Source: Photobacterium sanctipauli
Lineage (GTDB): Bacteria; Pseudomonadota; Gammaproteobacteria; Enterobacterales; Vibrionaceae
Reading direction: 5' to 3'
Assembly (NCBI RefSeq): GCF_003026495.1
Contig: NZ_PYMA01000003.1
Coordinates: 124,001-188,000 of the forward strand
Length of the DNA stretch: 64,000 nt
Shown: positions 42,290-50,839 of the stretch, piece by piece
Layout: every line of letters begins with the position of its first letter
How positions within the stretch are numbered: position 1 is the stretch's first letter
Translations under genes and position numbers: made by a program
Notes under the pieces: generated by a model
What the model was told of the DNA's origin: nothing
The model's input: the letters and a program-made list of their open reading frames with translations, nothing else
Databases searched by the model: none

Positions 42290-42431
42290 TGTTAGCTCTC
42301 CGTGTTGTCCCAGTATAGGCCGGAGGACTCTAATTTCATATGCCCCTAGTTTAGAGGAGGTTTACAGCAGAGCTAGCTAAAAGAACAATCAAACTAGTGA
42401 TACTTTTCTTAATAATATTTCGTATGTACAT

Positions 42432-42912
42432 AGTTATAACCTGCCTTTTCTTTAGAGTCAGTTAGTTATCTGTGCAATATCACAAACATTAACAATAAAT
42501 TAACACCCTAAAGCACTTCATGAAAATACTATATTCATATTACCAATATAAGGAAATGTTATAACCGAACACATCACAGATTTACAGTTTGATAACAGTT
42601 ACTTATGGCAAACCCACAAACAAGATAAAACACCAACTCAACGTAACTTATTAGCCATTAACTTCATACATGTATCAGTAATTTGTTTTTTACCCTATAT
42701 CCCAGAGATTAAATGTTAACCAAAACATTACAACTCATAGGAAAAAATGCAGTTAACGAGCGTCATACTGGAAAACGTAATCAACAAGCAATAGTACAAT
42801 GTATTTACATTTCACTTACTTCCGATCGAGATAGATAAGCAACCCAGTGCTTATTAAGATAGAGGCAATTTGATTCAACGTGTCGATACGAGCTAACAAA
42901 TTATTTAACCAA
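42432..42912. other. AT-rich intergenic region upstream of tctC, no gene seen
   Basis: Around 480 bp without a credible reading frame. It should hold the tctC promoter on the reverse strand. No clear operator or RNA structure is visible to me. Confidence 0.4.
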
Positions 42913-42945
42913 TAAAAAAGCACGCCATTGCTAGCAATAGCGTGC
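42913..42945 (-). terminator. terminator of the outer membrane protein gene
   Basis: GCACGC-C-ATTGC / GCAAT-A-GCGTGC stem; on the reverse strand it ends in TTTTTTATT. Confidence 0.8.
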
Positions 42946-42994
42946 CTATATGAATCTCTGCTTGTAAAACTATCTAGGTAAAATAAAGTGAAGT

Positions 42995-43543
42995 TTAGAA
43001 ATGGTAATTTGCCATAATCACAACCTGTTGGGTGTTGTCGATTTCTACCTCATTTTCTTCATAGTCTTGATGAATGTACCGGTAGGTAACGTCGGTGCTC
43101 CAGTCGTTGCTGATTTTTATCGATGTGCCAACTTGCAGGCCACGCACAAAATCTACCGACGAATCACTCTGTATATCGTTATAGCCAACACCTAATAGAA
43201 AGCCACCATTTAGGGATACCCTATTTGACACCCCATACAAATAATCATAAGAAACATAATATAAGCTTTGCGAAAACTTATCTTTATAGCTGTAATTTGC
43301 TGCCACTTTATGGTTTGAGTCGATGATCGCCCCTGCATGTAACTGTACAAATGCATCTTCGCCGTTCTCAGATCCAGCACCATCCAGCCTGTCGTTTTGG
43401 TAACCGACCCCGGCGCCGACAAAGTAGTCAGTTTCAGCGCTTGAATAAGAGGGGTAAAGCACCAAGGAGAAAGTGGCAATGGCAAAACCGCATGCTGTGC
43501 CTATGCCTGTTTTAAACAACTTGTAGTCTTTTGGATTAAACAT
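42995..43543 (-). CDS. small outer membrane beta-barrel protein
   Basis: 182 residues. A hydrophobic leader (ATFSLVLYPSYSSAE) precedes TDYFVGAGVGYQND and about eight alternating strands (AFVQLHAGAIIDS, KVAANYSYKD, SLNGGFLLGVGYND, STDVTYRYIHQDY), ending VVIMANYHF with terminal Phe. This fits an eight-strand outer membrane protein of the OmpW/OmpA-barrel size class; I cannot name a specific family. It is monocistronic, with its own terminator. Confidence 0.75.
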   Translation of the reverse strand: MFNPKDYKLFKTGIGTACGFAIATFSLVLYPSYSSAETDYFVGAGVGYQNDRLDGAGSENGEDAFVQLHAGAIIDSNHKVAANYSYKDKFSQSLYYVSYDYLYGVSNRVSLNGGFLLGVGYNDIQSDSSVDFVRGLQVGTSIKISNDWSTDVTYRYIHQDYEENEVEIDNTQQVVIMANYHF

Positions 43544-44104
43544 GATACCAATCCTTACCTAGCCTACTTTAAGTAATAAACGTCGCCCACACGCACTAGC
43601 GTGATTGTCTATTAGATAGATTCACCTCCATCAACTACTAATAATCATTTGATTTTAAGGTTTTTTATCACATTCACAGAAGAGAGCAACAGTACTTTCA
43701 CTTCTACGTTGATATAAAGATAAAGCAAGTGCCCCTATTAAAAACAAATAATTTAATTCGATAACACTAAGCATTTTATTTGTTTAAAATACGAATAAAA
43801 CAGACAGTAGCCACAACTGAATTATTACTACTTTAATTCAATTTACTATTATTTTTTCATGACTACGCCCGATTAAAGACAATGATTTTTCAATCGTAGT
43901 CTAACTATTAAGACACGACTTTCTCATTTTCAAGAATGCTCTTGAAGGCGATAATTTATAAATTCAGGCAAATCTAAAAACGCAAAGACCAACAGTCAAT
44001 AAGCCTACCAACGTGAAAACAACATGTTTCTACCGCAACGACTTAAGCTAGGCAGAGCAAGAAAACAAGAAATTTATACCGAAGCGAAATACTTGATAAT
44101 AGAT
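43544..44104. other. AT-rich intergenic region, no gene seen
   Basis: About 560 bp upstream of the outer membrane protein gene and downstream of the tRNA. Very AT-rich, no convincing CDS or structured RNA. Confidence 0.4.
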
Positions 44105-44179
<75 letters not shown>

Positions 44180-44324
44180 TTTTTGGTATTGGCATTGCCA
44201 ATAGGGGATAACATCGAACAAGATTCATAATGTCAGATTGCGGCATAAAAGGAAGTACTGATTTTCTATATCTGAGCAAGATCACAAAAACAACCAACAA
44301 ACGCTTAATTAACAACCAGATAGC

Positions 44325-44349
44325 AAAAAGCCGACTTCAAGTCGGCTTT
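44325..44349. terminator. bidirectional hairpin downstream of the 58 aa gene
   Basis: AAAGCCGACT / AGTCGGCTTT with TCA loop, T/A runs on both sides. Confidence 0.8.
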
Positions 44350-44372
44350 AAATATCAAGAATAAAAGGGAGG

Positions 44373-44549
44373 TTATTTACTTGAAGGATACTCCCCTTCT
44401 TCTTTCCCCGGCCCCTTCACTGTCCAATGTTCATTCGGATCATAAGCTTCATCACAAATATCTAATGAAAAGCCCATATCAACGACTTCTTTCAAGGTTA
44501 AGTTATCTGCCAACTTCGCAATATCGCCTGATTTGTTCCGCAGTTCCAT
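44373..44549 (-). CDS. small acidic protein of unknown function
   Basis: 58 residues from ATG 44549, chosen because AGGTGG lies 6 bp upstream; the in-frame GTG at 44558 is inside that site. The sequence (MELRNKSGDIAKLADNLTLKEVVDMGFSLDICDEAYDPNEHW...) has no signal peptide or membrane helix. The family is not recognised. It lies between the tRNA and the second chitinase with a terminator behind it. Confidence 0.65.
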   Translation of the reverse strand: MELRNKSGDIAKLADNLTLKEVVDMGFSLDICDEAYDPNEHWTVKGPGKEEGEYPSSK

Positions 44550-44697
44550 GTTCGCCACCTATCATTGCCGCAACACCTTAACTATAGCGGTGAACAGGTG
44601 AGTTTGCCTTTCACGTAGACAGTGAACGAAAACAGCCTTAGTCCTATACCGAACCAAGGCTGTAAACAAGGTTTTGTCTATTACCAAGCGCTGAGGT

Positions 44698-47046
44698 TTA
44701 AATCAACTCCCAAGGCCCATTGGCATCGCCAGGTTGATCACCTTTGGTCCACCACTTGGCTCGGTACTGCTGGCCATTATGGGTGACAACGTCACCACTG
44801 TTGTACACTTTGCTTGCACTCCAGCCTGTTGCACTACCGCTATCTGCTGCTTCCCACACACCACTGGTACCCGGCTGCTCGCCCTTGGTCCACCATTTCG
44901 CAGTGTATGTGACGCCATCAAATACCACGGTATCACCTGTGTTATAGATCGTATTCGGATCCCAAGTCGTGTTGCCGCCAGTCGAATCAGCCACTACTGT
45001 CACTGCAATAGTTGATGTGTCTGTCGCCAAGCCATCAGAGACAGTAACAACAAGGTCGACAACGGTATCAGCGGTCACTGTTGGTGCTGTGAAAGTGATC
45101 TCCGCACCTGTTGCCGTTAGCATTACCTCACCGCTCGACGCGCTGTAAGTGAGGAAATCCCCTTCGGCATCATCTGCAGAGACGCTGATCACGACACTCT
45201 GGCCGCTGTTGACTGTAGCAGCAGCTGGCGCAGTCAGCACTGGGGCCGTATTCACGACTTCACCAGTCCCCTTCACATTCACCACAACATTGCTCGATAC
45301 CGACTTACGACCATCGGAGACAGAAACCACCACCACTTCTTGTAGATCTACTCCCGTATTCGGTGCCTGATACGTCACAGTCGCACTACCATTCCCGTTA
45401 TCAACCACAGTTGCATTGGTGGCGCTAAACGACAGTGCATCGCCATCGGCATCGGTTGCTGAAACGGCAAAGCTGATCACCTGACCAGCATCCGCTGCTT
45501 GGCCAGCTGGCACACTTAGTACTGGCGCATTATTAGGGATCACATCCGCAGAAAACACGCGGTCGATTGCTTCTGCAAGCGGTGAGCTCAGTTGGGTACA
45601 CTCTTTTAGCTTGGTACCGCGGTTAATAAATGTGCCTTCACACTTAATATCACCATGAACTTGCCAAACAATCACACCGCCTAAGTTATTATCAACAATG
45701 TACTGTGCCTTTTTCTCCATTGAAGGCACATCGTCGTAACTCAGGAAGTACTTGCCTTTTACGGCATAGGGCACTTCTGCGTTCACATCCCACATGTGCT
45801 CCCAGCCGGAAGTTTGCTGAATGTAGTTATAATTTGGCTGGCCTTCGAATTCTTTCCAGTTATCCAAATCAACAGCCGAAAGCGCTGGGCCATCAACACT
45901 GAACCTGACTTGTCGCTTGTCTGTTGGGGCGCCTACATAAGCAGTTGCTTCGGTTGTCTGCACCCCACGCCCATAAAAAGCCGCACCGAAGTTAATCTTC
46001 TCTGACGGGATACCCTGTGCAGCCATCCATGCACGCAGGTAATCCAAGTTTAAGCCAGGGAATTCTTCTTCAGGGTGCGGGTATAGTGGCGCGTTGTGGC
46101 CTGTAATGTTCGACCAACCACCATTGAGGTCGTAAGTCATCATATTGAAGTAATCCATCGAGGCGACAAGGCGCGGCCAGTTGTACCCTTCCAGCTTGGC
46201 TGTTGATGCCGAGAATGCCGCTGTCAGAAGCTTATTCGGGCCAATGCGCTCACGAATATCTTCCATCAACTGTTCAAAGTTACCGTAGTCCTCAGGGCTG
46301 CCGGCAAAGTTCATCCCGCCAGTACCTGGGTATTCCCAGTCAATATCAATACCATCAAAGCCTAATGCCATCAGCTTGTCGATATCTTGAAGGAAACGTG
46401 CTTTCTTGACCGGATCGGCAGCCATTTCTGGGAAGTGCTTAGACATGCTCCAGCCACCCAGCGATGCCATCACCTTCACCCCTTTCTGGTGCGCCAGATC
46501 AATCAAGCCAGGCGCCCCACCCGCTTTTTTCAGAGGGATTGGAAACTGGCCGGTTACACCTGTTGGCTCATGCAACCAACCATTACCGCTCTTCACAAAC
46601 CCTTGCTCTTGCACTTTACGTAAGGCTTCGGCTTCCCATGCCTCATTCCCTGGGTACTGGTGAATATATTCCAACTCACCCCATAGGATATGCAGATCCC
46701 AACTTGAGTAAACGTCAGGGTGAAGAAGTGGCCCAGGCTCCTGAACAGCGTTTTCCTGATAGATATTTTTATTACGTAAATCGCCACTGTGTAACGAACC
46801 ATCTTTGGCGACACCAAAGAATGAGAAATTCAGGATAGAGTAGATATCCATATTCACGTTCAAGTGGGTCGCTTCGCCCTTAACGCTAAAGCCCGCGTTA
46901 GTGCCCTTCCATGCTTCCCATTGGGTAATATAACCAATCACATTTTTATCATGAGTTGGCGCAGCTTGTGCGTTGCCAGCAATCCCTGCTAGTAGCATGA
47001 CAGACATTGCGCCTGCCAATTTGCTGAGGTGTAATCCCTTTCGCAT
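44698..47046 (-). CDS. secreted GH18 chitinase with Ig-like domains and two C-terminal CBM5/12 modules
   Basis: 782 residues. Signal peptide of about 28 residues (LSKLAGAMSVMLLAGIAGNAQA). The GH18 catalytic barrel runs to about residue 480 with KVMASLGGWSMSKHF and FDGIDIDWEYPG; the donor Glu lies near residue 238, and MTYDLNGGW is present. Two cadherin/Ig-like repeats follow (about 490-680, NxAPVLxxPA starts and SVSDG/TVSDG ends), then two CBM5/12 modules with the chitin-binding AKWWTKGxQPG motif. It hydrolyses chitin outside the cell. ATG 47046 follows GGAGACAAAA, preferred over the longer frame to 47088. The domain order is the reverse of the chitinase at 16579, so the pair likely differs in mode of action. 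Confidence 0.92.
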   Translation of the reverse strand: MRKGLHLSKLAGAMSVMLLAGIAGNAQAAPTHDKNVIGYITQWEAWKGTNAGFSVKGEATHLNVNMDIYSILNFSFFGVAKDGSLHSGDLRNKNIYQENAVQEPGPLLHPDVYSSWDLHILWGELEYIHQYPGNEAWEAEALRKVQEQGFVKSGNGWLHEPTGVTGQFPIPLKKAGGAPGLIDLAHQKGVKVMASLGGWSMSKHFPEMAADPVKKARFLQDIDKLMALGFDGIDIDWEYPGTGGMNFAGSPEDYGNFEQLMEDIRERIGPNKLLTAAFSASTAKLEGYNWPRLVASMDYFNMMTYDLNGGWSNITGHNAPLYPHPEEEFPGLNLDYLRAWMAAQGIPSEKINFGAAFYGRGVQTTEATAYVGAPTDKRQVRFSVDGPALSAVDLDNWKEFEGQPNYNYIQQTSGWEHMWDVNAEVPYAVKGKYFLSYDDVPSMEKKAQYIVDNNLGGVIVWQVHGDIKCEGTFINRGTKLKECTQLSSPLAEAIDRVFSADVIPNNAPVLSVPAGQAADAGQVISFAVSATDADGDALSFSATNATVVDNGNGSATVTYQAPNTGVDLQEVVVVSVSDGRKSVSSNVVVNVKGTGEVVNTAPVLTAPAAATVNSGQSVVISVSADDAEGDFLTYSASSGEVMLTATGAEITFTAPTVTADTVVDLVVTVSDGLATDTSTIAVTVVADSTGGNTTWDPNTIYNTGDTVVFDGVTYTAKWWTKGEQPGTSGVWEAADSGSATGWSASKVYNSGDVVTHNGQQYRAKWWTKGDQPGDANGPWELI

Positions 47047-47433
47047 TTTTGTCTCCACGTAATGGTTTAATAAAAATAATGACGTCATAGCCGACCTTTA
47101 ATTGACCCGACTTATATGACCCAATAAGTGTTAGCGGAGTTTTTTTGTTTCGCGAAAAGAGCCTTACTGTTTTTAATGTCAATTCAAAGATAAGTATGAA
47201 CAAAATGTAACAAGCAGCGAATTACCCTAGTTTGGGTTCAAAATTTAGCCATATTCTTTATAAGTGTTTGGGTTGTCAGTACCCATTTTACAAAGTGGAT
47301 GCCATCTATCTGCAAAAAAACTTACTCTGATCAATTAATAACAACAATCTCAGTATCTTTGATTCCTATCGTCTGTGTTAAAGGCTACTATACTGCATTC
47401 AAGCCAACTCACTCTTTTACAAGGGATTGAAGA
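47047..47433. promoter_or_regulatory. divergent promoter region of chitinase and cheV
   Basis: 387 bp without a gene; it must drive both directions. No specific operator is identified. Confidence 0.45.
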
Positions 47434-48342
47434 ATGATAAAGAATGCCACCAATCAATCTCAGGGCATGTTGTTATTCAAACTCACAGCATTGCAATCTT
47501 TCGCTATTGGTACATTGAAAGTGAAAGAAATTGTGCCCTACACACCATTGACGGCTATTCCCCATTCCCATCACACGGTGCTTGGTGCTGCTAACTTGCG
47601 TGGCGATACCCTACCCGTCATTGATATGGCAAAAGCCGTTGGCTACCCACCTCTGACGAAAGATGAGTTGAAAGATTGCTATATCATCATTACCGATTGC
47701 CGCCGGATGCTAGTTGGTTTCTTAGTGCGTGGCATTAATAAGATCACTGAGTGTAACTGGCACAATATTGATGCGCCGCCAAGTGCACTTGGCAGTAACG
47801 TCTTCGTTACCGGCGTGACCACGGTTGAAGATAAGCTCGTTCAGCTACTAGATGTAGAATTGATCCTGTCGAAGATCTTCCCTGATGCGCCTGACAGCCT
47901 TCACCCAGTGCTGACTGATGTTCAACGTGAAATTCTCCGACCGCTAAAAATCCTGCTGGTCGATGATTCGGCCGTTGCACGTAGGCAGCTGTCCCAAGCA
48001 CTCGACAGTATCTCGATTCCGTACTTTATCGCGACCAATGGCCGGGATGCGCTGGAAATGCTTAAACATGCCGCTGAAGCTAACGACCCATTCGATATTC
48101 TGGTCAGTGACATTGAGATGCCAGGGCTTGATGGCTACGAGCTTGCATTTGAAGTGCAGAACAGCAGTATCCTAAATCACGCCTATATCATCCTGCATAC
48201 CTCACTATCGAGTGAAATCAGTGTCTCGCAAGCCCATCAGGTTGGTGCGCACGAGGCGTTAACCAAGTTTGAAGCGAACGAATTAATCCACGCCATGCTT
48301 CGTGGCGCTGAGCGCAAAAATGGTGCTGAAGTCGTCGCTTAA
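47434..48342 (+). CDS. cheV: chemotaxis protein CheV (CheW-REC)
   Basis: 302 residues. An N-terminal CheW-like domain (about 10-155; LLFKLTALQSFAIGTLKVKEI, LGAANLRGDTLPVIDMAKAVG) couples receptors to CheA. A response-regulator domain follows from about 172 (ILLVDDSAVARRQLSQAL) with the phospho-acceptor Asp in VSDIEMPGLDGYEL and Lys in ALTKFEAN. Length and order match CheV. Vibrios carry several CheV paralogs. It is transcribed alone, divergent from a chitinase gene, which may connect it to chitin-directed motility, though that is inference. Confidence 0.93.
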   Translation: MIKNATNQSQGMLLFKLTALQSFAIGTLKVKEIVPYTPLTAIPHSHHTVLGAANLRGDTLPVIDMAKAVGYPPLTKDELKDCYIIITDCRRMLVGFLVRGINKITECNWHNIDAPPSALGSNVFVTGVTTVEDKLVQLLDVELILSKIFPDAPDSLHPVLTDVQREILRPLKILLVDDSAVARRQLSQALDSISIPYFIATNGRDALEMLKHAAEANDPFDILVSDIEMPGLDGYELAFEVQNSSILNHAYIILHTSLSSEISVSQAHQVGAHEALTKFEANELIHAMLRGAERKNGAEVVA

Positions 48343-48386
48343 CGACTTGCTCTGCCGCACACCAATAGTAAATAACCCGTAAAAAT

Positions 48387-48414
48387 CCAATACCAAGCCC
48401 ATGCCTGGTATTGG
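48387..48414 (+). terminator. hairpin after cheV
   Basis: CCAATACCA / TGGTATTGG stem with 10 nt loop and a weak GTTTAT tail. Confidence 0.5.
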
Positions 48415-48524
48415 GTTTATCCTCATCTGTATGCCAATAGTGTGAAATTAATCCTGCTTAGCCCGCTCTTTATCCCTCATTAAGCTAGCTTTATAACAAG
48501 CCAACATCGCGATTAGGAGGCAAC

Positions 48525-50006
48525 ATGGGCGACTCGCTAATATTCGGTATTAATTTCCTCTCAGGGTTATTCATTATCCTTATCGGGCTTGGGGTCCTTG
48601 CGGTGATCTACATGTACATCACCGATATTCGCCAACATAAACATGCCATCAGGCACAACTACCCGGTTATCGGTCGCTTCCGTTACTTGTTTGAAAAGCA
48701 AGGCGAGTTCTTTCGCCAGTACTTCTTTGCCATGGATCGGGAAGAGATGCCATTCAACCGCGCCGAAAGAAGTTGGGTTTATAAGGCAGCGAAAAATGTT
48801 GATCGAACCTTGGCCTTTGGTTCAACCCGAAGCCTAGACCCTACCGGTACAATCATGTTTATGAACTGTGCCTTCCCCACGCTTGAGGAAGATGCGGTTG
48901 CGCCAGCGCCCATCACCATAGGCGAAGAATGCCGTACTCCCTACACCACTTCTTCGATATTCAATATTTCAGGTATGAGTTACGGCGCGATCTCTAAACC
49001 TGCCGTTCGCGCCCTGTCACGAGGCGCAAAACTGGCCGGGTGTTGGATGAACACCGGCGAGGGCGGGCTGAGCCCTTATCATTTGGAAGGACAGGCCGAT
49101 ATCGTATTTCAGATCGGTACAGCCAAATATGGCGTACGCGATGAGCACGGTAAGCTCAGTAAGGAAAAGCTCATTGAAATTGCCAATCACCCCGAAGTAA
49201 AAATGTTTGAAATCAAGATCAGCCAAGGCGCTAAACCCGGTAAAGGCGGTATGCTACCCGGCCGTAAGGTAACCAAGGAAATTGCCGAAATACGCGGTAT
49301 CAAAGAAGGCGAAGACTCCATTAGCCCCAATGGCCACATCGATATCCGCAGTGTGGGTGACTTGCTCGACATGATTGACTTCATCAGGGAAACCACGGGT
49401 AAACCTGTCGGTTTCAAAACAGTCATCGGCTCGCTTAAATGGTTTGACGACTTGCTTGATGAGATAAACAGCCGTGGCCATCAAAGCGCCCCCGATTTTA
49501 TCACCATTGATAGCGCCGATGGTGGTACAGGTGCAGCACCCCAGCCGTTAATGGACTACGTGGGCTTACCGTTAAAAGAAAGCCTGCCGTTGGTTGTGAG
49601 CCGATTAGAAAAGCATGGCCTCAAACCACGAATCAAAGTCATAGCCTCAGGAAAATTGATCACGCCTTCAAAGGTCGCGTGGGCTATCGCATTAGGGGCT
49701 GACTTTGTCGTCTCGGCGCGTGGCCATATGTTTGCATTGGGCTGTATCCAGGCCTTACAGTGCAACAAAGACACCTGCCCCACGGGCATTACCACCCATA
49801 ACAAACGACTTCAGCAAGGGCTTGATGTCGAAGACAAAACACTGCGTGTCGCTAACTACAATAAATATATCCACTATGGGATTGGCTTGATCGCCCACTC
49901 CTGCGGCGTGTCCAACGCGAGGCATTTGGACAAAAAACACATCCGTATCGTGACCGAGAACGGTTTGTCTGTCGCACTAGAGAAACTCTACGAGCATCAC
50001 CAATAG
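48525..50006 (+). CDS. membrane-anchored FMN-binding glutamate synthase-like protein
   Basis: 493 residues. One N-terminal membrane helix (FLSGLFIILIGLGVLAVIYMYI) is followed by the FMN-binding barrel of the large subunit of glutamate synthase: SGMSYGAISKPAVRALSRGA, MNTGEGGLSPYHLEG, KISQGAKPGKGGMLPG, TIDSADGGTGAAPQP, and the cysteine segment CIQALQCNKDTCPTGITTH. The glutaminase and central domains of GltB are absent. Such free-standing proteins are common in proteobacteria and have no firmly assigned reaction. AGGAGG precedes the ATG. Confidence 0.88.
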   Translation: MGDSLIFGINFLSGLFIILIGLGVLAVIYMYITDIRQHKHAIRHNYPVIGRFRYLFEKQGEFFRQYFFAMDREEMPFNRAERSWVYKAAKNVDRTLAFGSTRSLDPTGTIMFMNCAFPTLEEDAVAPAPITIGEECRTPYTTSSIFNISGMSYGAISKPAVRALSRGAKLAGCWMNTGEGGLSPYHLEGQADIVFQIGTAKYGVRDEHGKLSKEKLIEIANHPEVKMFEIKISQGAKPGKGGMLPGRKVTKEIAEIRGIKEGEDSISPNGHIDIRSVGDLLDMIDFIRETTGKPVGFKTVIGSLKWFDDLLDEINSRGHQSAPDFITIDSADGGTGAAPQPLMDYVGLPLKESLPLVVSRLEKHGLKPRIKVIASGKLITPSKVAWAIALGADFVVSARGHMFALGCIQALQCNKDTCPTGITTHNKRLQQGLDVEDKTLRVANYNKYIHYGIGLIAHSCGVSNARHLDKKHIRIVTENGLSVALEKLYEHHQ

Positions 50007-50050
50007 GCTACACTCAAAGAACACTAATGAGTGTCAACAAAGGTTGTGGT

Positions 50051-50275
50051 ATGAAAAAATATCTCTTTATTGTCGGATTATTAGTATTTAGCGGCTCGTT
50101 ATCTGCACAGGGTGGCGGCTTAGGTGGTTTACCTATCCCAACCATGCCGTTTATGACTGTCGCCGTCTGCCTTGATGTCAACGGAAAGCCAATACCAAAA
50201 ACCCAGCACCTCAAACAAACACACAAATGTGAAGTCACTGGTAAAGCGAAAATAGACAAAATCAACATGAAATAA
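50051..50275 (+). CDS. small exported protein of unknown function
   Basis: 74 residues from ATG 50051 (AAAGG upstream). A clear signal peptide (MKKYLFIVGLLVFSGSLSAQ) leaves a mature part of about 54 residues with a Gly/Pro-rich start (GGGLGGLPIPTMPF) and two cysteines (VAVCLDVNG, HKCEVTG) able to form one disulfide. Not recognised. It lies 44 bp after the glutamate synthase-like gene and ends at a terminator, so the two may be co-transcribed. Confidence 0.65.
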   Translation: MKKYLFIVGLLVFSGSLSAQGGGLGGLPIPTMPFMTVAVCLDVNGKPIPKTQHLKQTHKCEVTGKAKIDKINMK

Positions 50276-50306
50276 ACGGCACCGACTTGAGGACAACCTC
50301 ACATTA

Positions 50307-50335
50307 TTAAAGCCCTCTTTTTATGAGGGCTTTAA
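50307..50335 (+). terminator. terminator after the small exported protein gene
   Basis: Perfect 11 bp stem TTAAAGCCCTC / GAGGGCTTTAA with a T-rich loop. Confidence 0.75.
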
Positions 50336-50424
50336 AGTAGAATGCTTTTGACTTTGCGCTGACATTCATTCCTAGCGCCGTGGCAAAGTAACCGCGTTTT
50401 TTGTTCCTTTAGAATTATCACTCC

Positions 50425-50721
50425 ATGTTCAAGCAGTCCTTTTTCGCCTTATCTCTTTTCGCTGTTTCAGCGTTTGCCAATGCTACACCTGAACTTCTAC
50501 TTTCATCCGAAATCATCAGTAACCAACTTGAGTTCATTGAGACCGTTGAGATCACCGGTGATATTGATGACAGCCTTCAGCGATTGGTTAACACATCGAT
50601 TTCCAAGAAGAGCGGTGATTTCTACGTAATTAAAGATATTTCTGAAGATATAAGCAAAGAGACTTTGACCGTTGTTATCAACCTATATAAGCAACCGCAA
50701 GGTTTAGCCATGCAGGGCTAG
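50425..50721 (+). CDS. small periplasmic protein, possibly DUF1471 (YhcN/BhsA)-like
   Basis: 98 residues. Signal peptide MFKQSFFALSLFAVSAFANA, then a short domain with EFIETVEITGDIDDSLQRLVNTSISKKSGDFYVI and a closing beta strand TLTVVINLYK. The order (strand, helix, strand, strand) and the GDFYVIxDI segment are reminiscent of the DUF1471 stress proteins of enterobacteria, but the match is weak and the call tentative. It is monocistronic, convergent with a histidine kinase gene. Confidence 0.6.
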   Translation: MFKQSFFALSLFAVSAFANATPELLLSSEIISNQLEFIETVEITGDIDDSLQRLVNTSISKKSGDFYVIKDISEDISKETLTVVINLYKQPQGLAMQG

Positions 50722-50788
50722 CACCTACACTTTGCTATGCGCCAAAAGTAGCATGAGCAAAAGAAAGGAAGTCAGAGTAAGGGAAGCC

Positions 50789-50814
50789 AAAAAAAGGGAG
50801 CAAAAATGCTCCCT
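50789..50814 (-). terminator. terminator of the hybrid kinase gene
   Basis: GGGAGCA / TGCTCCC stem, with T6 on the reverse strand. Confidence 0.8.
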
Positions 50815-50839
50815 GTTGAGTCAGCTCCACCGCAGATTA

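Larger units (their letters stand above)
41162..42366 (-). mobile_element. IS3-family insertion sequence (IS407-like), 1205 bp
   Basis: Ends are inverted: TGTAAACCCCC at 41162 and, reading inward from 42366, TGTAAACCTCC. The flanks carry a 4 bp direct duplication GCAG (41158-41161 and 42367-42370), the length usual for the IS407 group. It encodes orfA and orfB with a frameshift site, all apparently intact, so the element may still be active. Confidence 0.92.
40272..42431 (-). pseudogene. tctC: periplasmic solute receptor TctC (Bug family), split by an insertion sequence
   Basis: The 3' part (40272-41161) encodes EFPQRPVNMVVGYSAGGGVDTYARALA... to the end, a Bug-family receptor. The 5' part lies beyond the IS: ATG at 42429-42431 begins MYIRNIIKKSITSLIVLLAS, a signal peptide. 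Removing 41162-42366 and one GCAG copy joins them in frame (LLASSATIAAEFPQRP). The receptor would bind a carboxylic acid or sulfonate in the periplasm and hand it to TctAB. Conserved Bug features such as PFxxGGxxD appear as VGYSAGGGVDTYAR. It is the first gene of the tctCBA operon, so the insertion may also affect transcription of the others. Confidence 0.9.

Noticed and set aside
46464..46838. 124 aa plus-strand frame opposite the second chitinase
   Set aside because: Shadow frame; the reverse-strand GH18 domain is unambiguous.
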